Shown: positions 36,705 through 46,099, counted from the stretch's first letter. The stretch: DNA of 62,803 bases from CAZADS01 sp964483985 (GCA_964483985.1 CAZADS010000070.1:1-62803), one strand, 5' to 3'. Translations and numbers: made by a program. Notes: a model not told the origin generated them from the sequence alone.

Positions 36705-37607
36705 ATGAAAATCTCAATTCGGCCCATTGGAGCAAACTTTGTAGGAGAGGTATCGGGGCTGGACTGCAAACAAAAATTGCCACCGGAGGTAGTTTCTTCT
36801 ATCGAGGAAAATATGGATAGATTTGGCGTATTAGTTTTTCCAGCTCAACAACTTTCGGATTATGAGCAACTAGCTTTTACTCTCCATTTTGGGCAAATAG
36901 AAAAGAAGGGGCGTGGCAGTGGCCGAGGTCAAATTCATTTTAGAACACTGGAGCAAACCCGAACTCTTGCTAAAGGAATAGGTGATTTTTCGAACGTCGA
37001 TGATTCAGGAATACCTCTAAAGTTAGACACGCGTGCTCACCAGTTTAAATTAGCCGACCGGTTGTGGCATTCGGATAGTTCATTCCGCCCAGTCCCGGCC
37101 AAATATTCACTTCTATCCAGCCGCGCAGTACCTTCGTGGGGCGGGAATACGGAATTTGCTGATATGCGTGCGGCCTACGCAGCCCTAGACGAAAGGACTA
37201 AAGATGAAATAGAAGAGCTGGTTTGTCATCACTCTCAAATATATTCACGAGAAGCCCTGGGATTCGATCGTATAAATGAAAAAGAACGCGACGCTCTAAA
37301 GCCCGTTCGCCAAAGGTTAGTGCGAAAACATCCGGTCACGGGACAGAACTCATTGTTTTTATCCTCGCATGCGGGATTAATTGAAGGTTGGAGTATTCCA
37401 GAATCTCGTATGTTTTTGCGGGATCTCATCGAGTTCGCCACTCAGCCGCGTTTCGTTTACTCTCATGTCTGGCAATTATATGACTTCGTAATTTGGGATA
37501 ATCGAGTGACCATGCACCGAGGTCGGCGGTTTGAAGCTTCAGAGGTTCGAGATATCCGCCAAACACGACTCGCTGGTGATTCTGTTACTATTGAACAAAC
37601 GGTATAA
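36705..37607 (+). CDS. TauD/TfdA-family 2-oxoglutarate dioxygenase
   Basis: Fe(II)/2OG dioxygenase of 300 aa. Iron ligands: H-x-D in LWHSDSSF and the distal histidine in VTMHRGRRF, where the arginines bind 2-oxoglutarate. The N-terminal IRPIGANFVGEVSGLDC segment and FWDN-like VIWDNRVTMH motif resemble TfdA (2,4-D dioxygenase) and other ether- or sulfonate-cleaving members more than TauD itself. AAGGAA lies 10 nt before the ATG. No sulfonate or phosphonate transporter is adjacent. Confidence 0.92.
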   Translation: MKISIRPIGANFVGEVSGLDCKQKLPPEVVSSIEENMDRFGVLVFPAQQLSDYEQLAFTLHFGQIEKKGRGSGRGQIHFRTLEQTRTLAKGIGDFSNVDDSGIPLKLDTRAHQFKLADRLWHSDSSFRPVPAKYSLLSSRAVPSWGGNTEFADMRAAYAALDERTKDEIEELVCHHSQIYSREALGFDRINEKERDALKPVRQRLVRKHPVTGQNSLFLSSHAGLIEGWSIPESRMFLRDLIEFATQPRFVYSHVWQLYDFVIWDNRVTMHRGRRFEASEVRDIRQTRLAGDSVTIEQTV

Positions 37608-38106
37608 ATTTAAATGAGTACTTTGAATATTGAGGTTTGCACTGGGTAAGTTCTCTCAGTCCTAGTAAAGATATATAGGGGCATTAGGCGAACAAATATT
37701 TTGATATTCACGAACAAGTTGTTTACTCAAGTTTTCAAGCATAGCCAAAGAGGTAAGGAGGTGTGTCTTTCAAGAAGAACATCCATATGGGCCATTACGA
37801 AAAAGACACTTGCCGGCGACTCATTCAATCCAAGTGTATCAACTGTCGTGTCATTAATAGCCTAATGGAACTGAACCACAGTGATCAGCGTGCGTCGGAT
37901 AGGAAGGGGTAACTCGCGTTGTATTTGCAAGTGTATCCGCCAAGGTAAACTGATCTCCCCGCAGTATCTGGAAAGGGGCCGTTCGGCATTCGAATTAGAG
38001 GAGGCATGTGTTGTTCAGATCGATCTTGAGTGTGAGAGGGCAAAGATCGATCAAACTTGTAACGGCTAAATGCGAAAATGCCCAATAGGAGAGCTGAACA
38101 AGTTAA
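37608..38106. other. 499-bp gap with possible decayed small gene
   Basis: A perfect Shine-Dalgarno TAAGGAGGT occurs at 37754-37762, but the only in-frame starts are GTG at 37763 (too close) and ATG at 37787 (24 nt away). The open frame from there is 49 or 41 codons, ends near 37910, and contains a CINC motif. An overlapping second frame (37881-38069) continues with a CICKC motif. The layout could be one small cysteine-rich gene split by a frameshift, or chance. The stretch 37890-38090 is less AT-rich than other gaps. Confidence 0.3.
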
Positions 38107-38183
38107 TGGTCGGGGAGAGAGGATTTGAACCTCCGGCCCCCGCCTCCCGAAGACGGTGCTCTACCAGGCTGAGCTACTCCCCG
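38107..38183 (-). tRNA. tRNA-Pro (anticodon CGG)
   Basis: Folds by hand into a full cloverleaf on the minus strand: acceptor CGGGGAG/CTCCCCG, D stem GCTC/GAGC, anticodon stem CCGTC/GGCGG around loop TTCGGGA (anticodon CGG, reading CCG), T arm GGAGG-TTCAAAT-CCTCT, discriminator A. The 3' CCA is encoded (38107-38109). It is a lone tRNA in a large gap between the TauD-like and FAD-oxidase genes. Confidence 0.96.
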
Positions 38184-38196
38184 ACCGTGGGTGGCG

Positions 38197-38225
38197 CTTA
38201 TAATACTTTGTCGAAACAGGAACAA
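38197..38225 (-). promoter_or_regulatory. Probable tRNA-Pro promoter
   Basis: On the minus strand TTGTTC (38220-38225) and TATAAG (38197-38202) are separated by 17 bp and end 13 nt before the tRNA 5' end, a good sigma-70-type arrangement. Confidence 0.5.
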
Positions 38226-38332
38226 GGGAAATAGCTAATTTAACCGATAATTCGGAAGCACAAAAAACGTTATTTGATGTAAAACGATCTGAGAGTTAGT
38301 TTAGTATAAACAAAAAATAGAAAGCGCGTTAA

Positions 38333-41236
38333 ATGGCAGGTTCTCCCTCTGTTTCGATTGATGCTCGTTTCAGATCTCTTCTCGAGAGTGAAATTGAAGG
38401 TGAGGTTTATTTTGATTCTTTCAATCGCGGAAGATATTCAACGGATGCGTCTATTTACCAAGTTGATCCAATCGGTGTGGTGATTCCGAAAACGGAGCAG
38501 GATTTTGTTCGAGCAGTGGAAATAGCAATTGACCATCAGGTCCCTATGTTGCCAAGAGGTGGAGGCACTAGCCAATGTGGCCAGACAGTCAACGAAGCAT
38601 TGATAATTGACTGTTCGCGATATTTGAACGCCGTTTTAGAGTTTCAGTCAGAACAGCAAAAAGTTTTAGTGCAACCAGGTGTTATTTTGGATAAATTAAA
38701 CGCATTTCTTAAACCGCACGGTTTGTTCTTCCCAATCGATATTTCTACGGCTTCCAGAGCAACAATTGGAGGAATGGCTGCAAATAATTCGTGCGGAGCA
38801 AGGTCAATTCATTACGGTATCATGGTGGATAATGTTTCTGCAATCGACGGAATGTTGTCGACCGGAGAGCATATTCGGTTCGAAGATATCCCAGCTAATT
38901 TCGCTGATCTAGATTACTCGCCACGCTATTTAGATATTATCCAAACAGTTCGGGATATAGGTAGGCGCGAACAATCGGAAATAGAGAACCGGTTTCCGAA
39001 AATGATGCGGCGGGTGGGGGGATATAATCTCGATACCATTGATCCTTCAGGCCACAATATGGCCAAATTGCTCGTTGGTTCAGAAGGCACCCTTGCAGCC
39101 TTTAAACGTATTGAATTGAAATTGCAGGTCATTCCACGTCACAGAGTGATGGGTGTTTGCCATTTTCCGACTTTTTATGCTGCGATGAATGCTACTCAAC
39201 ATATTGTAAGGCTGATGCCGACCGCTGTTGAGCTTATAGACCGAACAATGATCGAACTCGCAAAGGATATCCCTATTTTTCGGCCGGTTGTTGGAGAATT
39301 TGTCAAAGGTACGCCTGATGCTCTGCTACTTGTTGAATTTTCTGGAGAAGAATTAGACCCGTTGAAATCTCGTTTGAAGGAACTTGACATTTTGATGTCA
39401 GATTTAGGGTTCGTTGATTCTATTGTAGAAGCTATAGATCCTGATTTTCAAGCCAGAATTACAGAAGTTCGCCAACAGGGTCTCAATATAATGATGTCAA
39501 TGAAAAGTGCGGGAAAACCCGTATCTTTCATAGAAGACTGCGCTGTCCCTTTAGAAAATCTTGCTGACTACACGGATAGGTTGACGAAAATTTTTCAAAA
39601 ACATGGGACCAATGGAACTTGGTATGCTCACGCATCTGTGGGTTGTTTGCATGTCCGGCCTATTTTGAACATGAAAGAAGATACTGATGTAAAAAAAATG
39701 CGGGCCATCGCGGAAGAGGCGTTTGAGATGGTTCGCCAATATAAAGGATCTCATTCTGGCGAACACGGAGATGGAATAGTGCGCTCGGAGTTCCATGAAG
39801 CCATGTTTGGTCGCAATGTAGTGAATGCTTTTACTGAAATTAAAAAAGCTTTTGATCCGACTGGTCTGATGAATCCAGGAAGAATAGTAGAATCGCCTAA
39901 AATGGATGATCGAAATCTATTTCGTTATAAACCGGGGTATCAGGCACAATCAATTGATACTGTTTTAGATTGGTCTGGGTGGGTAGGCGGCATCTCCGGC
40001 GCTGCGGAGATGTGTAACAATAATGGGGCATGCAGGAAGATGTCCGGTGGCACAATGTGCCCGAGCTATAGAGTTTCCCAAGATGAAAAGCACGTCACTC
40101 GCGGACGCGCCAATACGCTTCGGCTAGCGTTATCGGGTCAATTGGGCCCTAATGCTTTCTCTTCCAAAGAGATGATGGACACTATGGATTTATGTGTTGC
40201 TTGTAAGGGTTGCAAGCGGGAATGCCCAACAGGTGTCGATATGGCGCGGTTGAAAATAGAAGTCAAGCATGCCTTTCGAAAGAGGAATGGTCTTTCCATA
40301 AGGGATAAATTAATTGGCCATTTGCCTAAGTACGCGGAATCATTTTCAAGATTTCACTTTGTGTTCAATTTACGGGATAAGATTCCCGGGTTACCGTGGA
40401 TATCCGAGAAACTTATAGGATTTAGTGCTAACCGGCCGTTACCAGTTTGGAATGGAATGCCGTTTAAAGCTCATGAAACATCTCCTCAAAGACAATCAAA
40501 AAGTGTGGTATTGATGGCGGATACATTTAATACGTTTTTTGAACCGCAAAATCTTCGGTCAGCGGTAAAAATACTTGAAAGGGCTGGTTATTTTGTTAAC
40601 GTTATTGAGCCTTCCTCAGACGAACGAAAACGACTTTGTTGCGGCCGGACATATTTAGCGGCTGGTATGGTGGCAGAAGCAAAGAAATTAGTTGACATGA
40701 TGGTAGAGGCTTATACGCCATACGTGGAAGCAGGTATTCCTATTATAGGTCTGGAACCTTCTTGTCTTTATACTTTGAGAGATGAATTTATGGTTTTGAA
40801 ACCGGGAAAGAAAACCAAGGCACTTGCTGATAATGCCATGATGTTTGAAGAATTTTTAATGAAAGAACGAGTGTGTGGTCGATTAGACCTGTCGTTTCAG
40901 CCGCTCAAACGAAGTGTTTTGTTACATGGCCATTGTCATCAAAAGGCATTTGCTGGAATGCCAGCGGTTGAAGGTGTCCTCAGATTTATTCCAGAACTTA
41001 ATCTTGAGGTTTTAAACTCTAGCTGTTGTGGGATGGCTGGATCTTTTGGGTACGAAGCGGAGCACTATGAAATTTCCCGTGATATGGCAGAGCTAGATCT
41101 AATGCCGGCGATTAGGGCGGCTAACCCAGATGCGCTGGTGGTCGCGGATGGTACAAGTTGTCGACACCAAATTCACGATGCCCAGGGTAGAAAAGCCTAC
41201 CATGTTGCACAAATTTTGGAGATGGCTCTTGTCTGA
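38333..41236 (+). CDS. FAD-linked oxidase fused to Fe-S domain (D-2-hydroxyacid/glycolate dehydrogenase type)
   Basis: A 967-aa fusion: FAD-binding domain with PRGGGTSQCGQ and GGMAANNSCGARS (roughly residues 50-200), FAD-oxidase C-terminal domain with HGDGIVRSE, two cysteine motifs for 4Fe-4S clusters (the second CVACKGCKRECP), and C-terminal CCG domains (LCCGRTYLAAGM, HGHCHQK, SSCCGMAG). This layout matches YdiJ-type D-2-hydroxyacid dehydrogenases, which combine GlcD- and GlcF-like parts in one chain and feed electrons to the respiratory chain. The serine-glyoxylate aminotransferase downstream favours glycolate or a related acid as substrate. The next gene overlaps its end by 8 nt. Confidence 0.92.
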   Translation: MAGSPSVSIDARFRSLLESEIEGEVYFDSFNRGRYSTDASIYQVDPIGVVIPKTEQDFVRAVEIAIDHQVPMLPRGGGTSQCGQTVNEALIIDCSRYLNAVLEFQSEQQKVLVQPGVILDKLNAFLKPHGLFFPIDISTASRATIGGMAANNSCGARSIHYGIMVDNVSAIDGMLSTGEHIRFEDIPANFADLDYSPRYLDIIQTVRDIGRREQSEIENRFPKMMRRVGGYNLDTIDPSGHNMAKLLVGSEGTLAAFKRIELKLQVIPRHRVMGVCHFPTFYAAMNATQHIVRLMPTAVELIDRTMIELAKDIPIFRPVVGEFVKGTPDALLLVEFSGEELDPLKSRLKELDILMSDLGFVDSIVEAIDPDFQARITEVRQQGLNIMMSMKSAGKPVSFIEDCAVPLENLADYTDRLTKIFQKHGTNGTWYAHASVGCLHVRPILNMKEDTDVKKMRAIAEEAFEMVRQYKGSHSGEHGDGIVRSEFHEAMFGRNVVNAFTEIKKAFDPTGLMNPGRIVESPKMDDRNLFRYKPGYQAQSIDTVLDWSGWVGGISGAAEMCNNNGACRKMSGGTMCPSYRVSQDEKHVTRGRANTLRLALSGQLGPNAFSSKEMMDTMDLCVACKGCKRECPTGVDMARLKIEVKHAFRKRNGLSIRDKLIGHLPKYAESFSRFHFVFNLRDKIPGLPWISEKLIGFSANRPLPVWNGMPFKAHETSPQRQSKSVVLMADTFNTFFEPQNLRSAVKILERAGYFVNVIEPSSDERKRLCCGRTYLAAGMVAEAKKLVDMMVEAYTPYVEAGIPIIGLEPSCLYTLRDEFMVLKPGKKTKALADNAMMFEEFLMKERVCGRLDLSFQPLKRSVLLHGHCHQKAFAGMPAVEGVLRFIPELNLEVLNSSCCGMAGSFGYEAEHYEISRDMAELDLMPAIRAANPDALVVADGTSCRHQIHDAQGRKAYHVAQILEMALV

Positions 41237-42152
41237 TATTCAAAGCTCTAAACGAGCTATTATTGATGGTGCGCCAGTTCCGGATCAACTGTTGGGGCCG
41301 CTAAAAGAGATAGAAGAGCCGCTACCCAATGCCGCTAATTTAAGGAAAAGTCTTAAAGAAAATGGTTATTTGCTAATTCGGAATTTGATTGGCTACGAAG
41401 AAATAAAAGCCGCTCGACAGGAAGTTTTCGTTCGCCTGGGTGAAGTTGGGGAATTATTGAAACCATTTGAGAAAGGAGTTTTCTCGGGGTCTTCAACTAG
41501 AGATTCACTTTATTCAGATCGGGGAAAATTCTGGGAATCTGTGAATTCTGGAAAGGCGTTGCGATCTGTAACTAATGGAAAGGTCCTCACTAAGTTTATG
41601 TCTAAAATTTTTGACGAACCGGCTAAGGGTTTCGATTACCTTTTTCTTCGTGCTGTTCCTGTTGGCAGATTTACCCACTTACATTGTGATTCTGGATTTT
41701 TCACACGCGCAACTAACCGCGTATTGACATGTTGGATAGCTTTCACAGACATAGCGATTGATCGGGGGCCTTTATTCGTAGTGGAAGGATCTCACGATTT
41801 TGCAGATATACGGGAACGTTTTACCGGATTTGATGTTGCATTGGATACTCATAAAATGGCTTCGATCGAGAGTCATCCGGTGGATTTTGCGAGAAAACGG
41901 AACACACGCCTTTTAACTACGCACTTCCATCCTGGAGATGTTCTGATATTTGGTATGTTTACAGTGCATGGTGCATTTGAACATCAAGGGTGCAATGACC
42001 AAATTAGGTTGACATGCGATGTGCGATATCAACCCACTAGTGAACCTACAGATCCACGTTATTTTGGTCTGAATCCAGGGGGCACAACTGGTGCAGGTTA
42101 CGGTGAACTTAACGGTGCGAGACCTTTAACGGAAGATTGGCATATGCGCTAA
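41229..42152 (+). CDS. Phytanoyl-CoA dioxygenase (PhyH) family protein
   Basis: Fe(II)/2OG oxygenase of the PhyH family, 307 aa from the TTG at 41229, chosen because GGAG lies 7 nt upstream and the overlap with the previous stop is only 8 nt; the frame stays open further into that gene but without homology. Iron ligands are in THLHCDSGFF (H-x-D) and FTVHGAFEH; R in IRLTCDVRY would bind 2OG. PhyH-family enzymes include PhnY and ectoine hydroxylase as well as phytanoyl-CoA hydroxylase, so the name does not imply phytanate. Embedded between a hydroxyacid dehydrogenase and a glyoxylate aminotransferase. Confidence 0.9.
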   Translation: MSDIQSSKRAIIDGAPVPDQLLGPLKEIEEPLPNAANLRKSLKENGYLLIRNLIGYEEIKAARQEVFVRLGEVGELLKPFEKGVFSGSSTRDSLYSDRGKFWESVNSGKALRSVTNGKVLTKFMSKIFDEPAKGFDYLFLRAVPVGRFTHLHCDSGFFTRATNRVLTCWIAFTDIAIDRGPLFVVEGSHDFADIRERFTGFDVALDTHKMASIESHPVDFARKRNTRLLTTHFHPGDVLIFGMFTVHGAFEHQGCNDQIRLTCDVRYQPTSEPTDPRYFGLNPGGTTGAGYGELNGARPLTEDWHMR

Positions 42153-42185
42153 TCGTTGACTTGACTTTCTGAATTGGAGAGTTCC

Positions 42186-43355
42186 ATGAGCTATAGAGCA
42201 GGACCTCATTTTTTACAAATACCAGGTCCAAGTAATGTTCCAGGACGAATCCTCCGTGCTATTCAGAGACCCACAATTGATCATCGAGGACCTTCTTTTC
42301 AGCAATTAACACGGGACGTACTTGGAAAGCTAAAGCCGATTTTCAAGACTAAAGAGCCTGTTGTTATTTTTCCGTCTTCTGGTACAGGCGCGTGGGAAGC
42401 GGCGTTGGTCAATACTTTATCTCCCGGAGACAAGGTTCTGATGTATGAGACTGGTCATTTCTCGTCACTTTGGGCTGACTTAGCCAAGCGTTTGGACTTA
42501 AATCCAGAGTTGATAATGAGTGAATGGAGGAGCGGCGTTCCGGCTAACATAATTGAAGAAAGATTAACGAAAGATATAGCTCATGAGATCAAAGCGGTTT
42601 GTATCGTTCACAATGAGACATCGACTGGAGCTTTATCCAAAGTTAACGAGGTTCGTGCTGCCATGGATAATGCAAAACACCCAGCTTTATTTATGGTGGA
42701 CACTATTTCTAGTTTGGCATCTGCGGATTATAGGCATGACGAATGGGGTGTGGATGTTACGATTGCTGGATCTCAAAAAGGTTTAATGTTGCCCCCGGGC
42801 TTGAGTTTTAACGCTATTAGTCAGAAGGCTTTGGCTATTTCAAAAAGAGCTGGATTGCGGAGATCATACTGGGACTGGGTATCTCAGTTGGATAATAATC
42901 AAACTGGAAATTTTCCGTACACACCTTCAACTAATCTTCTTTACGGGTTAGTAGAAGCTTGCCAAATGTTAAAGGAGGAAGGTTTGGAAAATGTTTTCGC
43001 CCGACACGAACGGCATGCAGAAGCAACACGAAGAGCGGTCCAAACTTGGGGTCTTGAAATACAATGTCAAAATAGTGCCGAATATAGCCCCATTTTAACT
43101 GGTGTTGTAATGCCTGATAATTCTGATGCAGATGCATTAAGGGCCATTATTTTAGATAAATTCAATATGGCGTTGGGTTCGGGTTTGGGTAAGATAAAAG
43201 GTAAGGTTTTCAGAATAGGACATCTTGGAGATTTTAGTGATCTTATGTTAATGGGAACGCTTTCCGGTATTGAAATGGGCTTATCGATAGCGGGGATCCC
43301 TCACTTCAAAGGAGGAACACAGGCTGCGATGGAATATTTGACAGGGAATGCTTGA
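42186..43355 (+). CDS. Serine--glyoxylate aminotransferase (class V)
   Basis: PLP-dependent class V aminotransferase of 389 aa from the ATG at 42186 (GGAG 6 nt upstream; a TTG four codons earlier is disfavoured). FLQIPGPSNVPGRIL followed by PTIDHRGPSF is the hallmark start of SgaA/AGXT enzymes; PLP lysine lies in GSQKGLMLPPG. SgaA makes glycine and hydroxypyruvate from glyoxylate and serine (serine-cycle or photorespiration-like glyoxylate assimilation). Third gene of the hydroxyacid dehydrogenase - PhyH - aminotransferase operon, 33 nt after PhyH. Confidence 0.92.
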   Translation: MSYRAGPHFLQIPGPSNVPGRILRAIQRPTIDHRGPSFQQLTRDVLGKLKPIFKTKEPVVIFPSSGTGAWEAALVNTLSPGDKVLMYETGHFSSLWADLAKRLDLNPELIMSEWRSGVPANIIEERLTKDIAHEIKAVCIVHNETSTGALSKVNEVRAAMDNAKHPALFMVDTISSLASADYRHDEWGVDVTIAGSQKGLMLPPGLSFNAISQKALAISKRAGLRRSYWDWVSQLDNNQTGNFPYTPSTNLLYGLVEACQMLKEEGLENVFARHERHAEATRRAVQTWGLEIQCQNSAEYSPILTGVVMPDNSDADALRAIILDKFNMALGSGLGKIKGKVFRIGHLGDFSDLMLMGTLSGIEMGLSIAGIPHFKGGTQAAMEYLTGNA

Positions 43356-43497
43356 ATTCTAATTAAGTGATACTGATAATAAATAGCGGATATTTGCTGC
43401 CAAAAGTCGAAATTTTTATAGAAATTAGCTTTGTTTGCATAAAGAATGAGGACCAAGAAAAGGCGCGTTAAACAAAAATATTGAAGGGTTTTGGGGG

Positions 43498-45378
43498 TTG
43501 ACGGCATTGGATAAAAATAGATTGATTGAAGTTGAGGATCTCAGCGTCCAATTTCCATTGGAAGGTGAAATTGTTCGTGCGGTGGAAAAGGTATCTTGGC
43601 ATATTGATAAGGGCGAAACTCTTGCGGTCGTTGGGGAATCGGGATCTGGAAAATCGGTAACGGCAATGTCTCTGATGCGTCTCACAGATTATTCAGGAGG
43701 GCAAATCACTTCTGGAAAAGTCAATTTTCAACGCAAAAACGATAGTGTCATTGATGTTACTAGTGAGTCGCAAGATGTGATGCGCGGTATCCGTGGCAAC
43801 GAAATGTCTATGATCTTTCAGGAACCAATGACCTCATTGAATCCGGTTTTTACTGTGGGAATGCAAATTGCTGAAGCGATCATTCTACATCAAGGAAAAA
43901 GTGAACGAGAAGCCCTAGAATTGGCATTGGAAATGTTGAAGTTGGTCCGTATTCCAGAACCAGAAAAACAACTTCTCCAATATCCACATCAACTATCCGG
44001 GGGGATGCGCCAGAGGGTCATGATTGCTATGGCTTTAAGTTGTAGGCCTTCGTTACTAATTGCGGATGAACCAACGACAGCATTAGACGTTACAATTCAG
44101 GCGCAAATTCTTGATCTAATAAAATCGTTACAGCGTGATATTGGAATGTCAGTGATGTTTATCACGCATGATATGGGTGTTGTGGCGGAGGTGGCCGATC
44201 GGGTTGTGGTCATGCTACGAGGGGAAAAAGTAGAGGAAGGTTCTGCCTTAGAAGTTTTTCACAATCCACAACATCCTTATACCAAAGCTCTTCTTTCAGC
44301 GGTACCAAAGTTAGGCAGCATGACGGGAAGACTTATGCCGGCCAAATTTGCAAACTTGGATGTAAGTCGGTCTGAAGGAGGTGAAGTTAGTGAGGATTCC
44401 AACAGTGCTGAATTACAAGACATAAAGGATACTGTTCGTGATGACGAGGTCCCCTTGCTTCAAGTTAAAGATTTAACAACGAGGTTTGATATACGAAAAG
44501 GGGTATTTGGTCGTGCTACTGGGCGGATTCACGCTGTTGAATCCGTGGATTTTACCCTTCAGCAGGGAGAGACGCTAGCTCTCGTCGGTGAGAGCGGCTG
44601 TGGGAAATCTACTACTGGTCGGAGCATCATAAGACTTACCCAGCCCACAAGAGGCAGCGTCGTTTTTGAAGGCACAGAGTTGACAACTCTTAATAACAAA
44701 GAAATGCGTCCATATCGGCGTGAAATGCAAATGATCTTTCAGGATCCTTTTGCATCCTTGAATCCGCGTATGTCCGTAGGGGAAGCTATTGCTGAACCTA
44801 TAAGAGTTCATGGTATTGGCAATAGGGCTGAGGCCAAAGATCGAGTTAATGACTTGCTAAAAAGAGTTGGTTTAGAGCCCGAACTTGGTTCACGGTATCC
44901 TCACGAATTCTCAGGAGGTCAACGTCAAAGGTTGTGTATTGCGAGGGCACTAGGTTTAGAACCAAAATTGATCATTGCTGACGAAGCTGTTTCTGCCTTG
45001 GATGTATCTATTCAGGCTCAGGTAATTAATCTAATGATGGAACTTCAAGAGGAATTTGGACTGTCCTATCTTTTTATAAGCCATGACATGGCTGTAGTGG
45101 AACGCGTTAGTCACCGTGTTGCAGTAATGTATTTGGGTGAAATTGTGGAATTAGGTGTCCGGGGTCAGGTTTTTGAGAACCCGCAGCATCCTTACACCAA
45201 AAAGCTTCTTTCTGCCGTTCCGGTTGCCGATCCAAAACTCCGAAAGACTGAACTAAATTTGATGACAGATGAGATACCGAGTCCACTTAAACCTATTGGA
45301 TACGAACCTCCAGCAGTTGAAATGATAAAAATTGAGGAAGGGCACTACATAAAGCCATTTGATGAACAAAGTTTCTGA
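43498..45378 (+). CDS. ABC transporter ATPase with two fused nucleotide-binding domains (dipeptide/oligopeptide family)
   Basis: Fused DppD-DppF-like protein of 626 aa, as in GsiA. Domain 1: Walker A GESGSGKS, signature LSGGMRQR, Walker B LLIADEPTTALD. Domain 2 (from about residue 320): GESGCGKS, FSGGQRQR, LIIADEAVSALD. Each ends in the oligopeptide-type HPYTK tail. Start is TTG at 43498 (AAGGG 9 nt upstream) or TTG at 43507. It should power the permeases encoded 1.6 kb away on the opposite strand; no other ATPase is present. In domain 2 the usual Pro after DE is Ala. Confidence 0.95.
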   Translation: MTALDKNRLIEVEDLSVQFPLEGEIVRAVEKVSWHIDKGETLAVVGESGSGKSVTAMSLMRLTDYSGGQITSGKVNFQRKNDSVIDVTSESQDVMRGIRGNEMSMIFQEPMTSLNPVFTVGMQIAEAIILHQGKSEREALELALEMLKLVRIPEPEKQLLQYPHQLSGGMRQRVMIAMALSCRPSLLIADEPTTALDVTIQAQILDLIKSLQRDIGMSVMFITHDMGVVAEVADRVVVMLRGEKVEEGSALEVFHNPQHPYTKALLSAVPKLGSMTGRLMPAKFANLDVSRSEGGEVSEDSNSAELQDIKDTVRDDEVPLLQVKDLTTRFDIRKGVFGRATGRIHAVESVDFTLQQGETLALVGESGCGKSTTGRSIIRLTQPTRGSVVFEGTELTTLNNKEMRPYRREMQMIFQDPFASLNPRMSVGEAIAEPIRVHGIGNRAEAKDRVNDLLKRVGLEPELGSRYPHEFSGGQRQRLCIARALGLEPKLIIADEAVSALDVSIQAQVINLMMELQEEFGLSYLFISHDMAVVERVSHRVAVMYLGEIVELGVRGQVFENPQHPYTKKLLSAVPVADPKLRKTELNLMTDEIPSPLKPIGYEPPAVEMIKIEEGHYIKPFDEQSF

Positions 45379-45412
45379 ATTATTTTTTCTATGATTCGAA
45401 GAGCCAATTATA

Positions 45413-46099
45413 GTGATATCGCATAAGGTTCAACCGTCGTTTCCTAGTAGCTTTTTCCGTCGGGAGGCAATAGCTAGAATAGGAACCCTTGTTTGCGGTT
45501 CTTATTTGTTTGGTGGAACTGTTGGCGTAATTGCGGCAGATACACTTTATCCCACGCCAGCTCAAATAGAGGGTCCTTTTTATCCTAAAATAATGCCCGC
45601 GGAAGCTGATTGGAATTTGTTAAAAGTCGGCCTCAACTCTTTTCTGATTGGGGAACCGCTAAAATTGTATGGAAAAGTTTTTGATTTATCTGGGTTTCCC
45701 TTGGCAGAAGCACGGGTTGAGCTTTGGCAATGTGATGGACAAGGGATTTATAACCATCCGCGTGCTCAAAGCCAGCAGAAATTCGATGTCGGGTTCCAAG
45801 GGTTTGGCGTAGCTACTACCGATGTTGAGGGCCGTTATAAATTTTTCACGCTCATGCCGGTTTCCTACGCGAACCGTCCCCCTCATATTCATATTAAAAT
45901 TAAATATAAAGGCCGGGAAATCTTAACAACACAATTGTATATAAAAGATCATCCGGAAAATAACAAAGATGGCCTTCTATCGTTAATGTTGTACCCAGGC
46001 CAGAATAAATTGATGATTGATCCTCAAAACGAAGAATTAGAAAATGGATTAACGGGTAAAAGTGCACGGTTTGATTTTGTTCTCGGGAAAAGACTTTAA
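45413..46099 (+). CDS. Exported intradiol ring-cleavage dioxygenase-like protein
   Basis: Intradiol dioxygenase family (protocatechuate 3,4-dioxygenase beta-like), 228 aa. The non-heme Fe(III) ligands are plausible: Tyr in GIYNHP, Tyr in SYANRPPHIHIK and the two His of HIH. The GTG-initiated N-terminus carries FRREAIARIG followed by a hydrophobic stretch ending in AA, resembling a Tat signal, so the enzyme may work in the periplasm. It sits 34 nt after the ABC ATPase gene and ends in a 4-nt convergent overlap with the MBL-fold gene. A role in modifying an aromatic or other transported ligand is inference. Confidence 0.87.
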   Translation: MISHKVQPSFPSSFFRREAIARIGTLVCGSYLFGGTVGVIAADTLYPTPAQIEGPFYPKIMPAEADWNLLKVGLNSFLIGEPLKLYGKVFDLSGFPLAEARVELWQCDGQGIYNHPRAQSQQKFDVGFQGFGVATTDVEGRYKFFTLMPVSYANRPPHIHIKIKYKGREILTTQLYIKDHPENNKDGLLSLMLYPGQNKLMIDPQNEELENGLTGKSARFDFVLGKRL

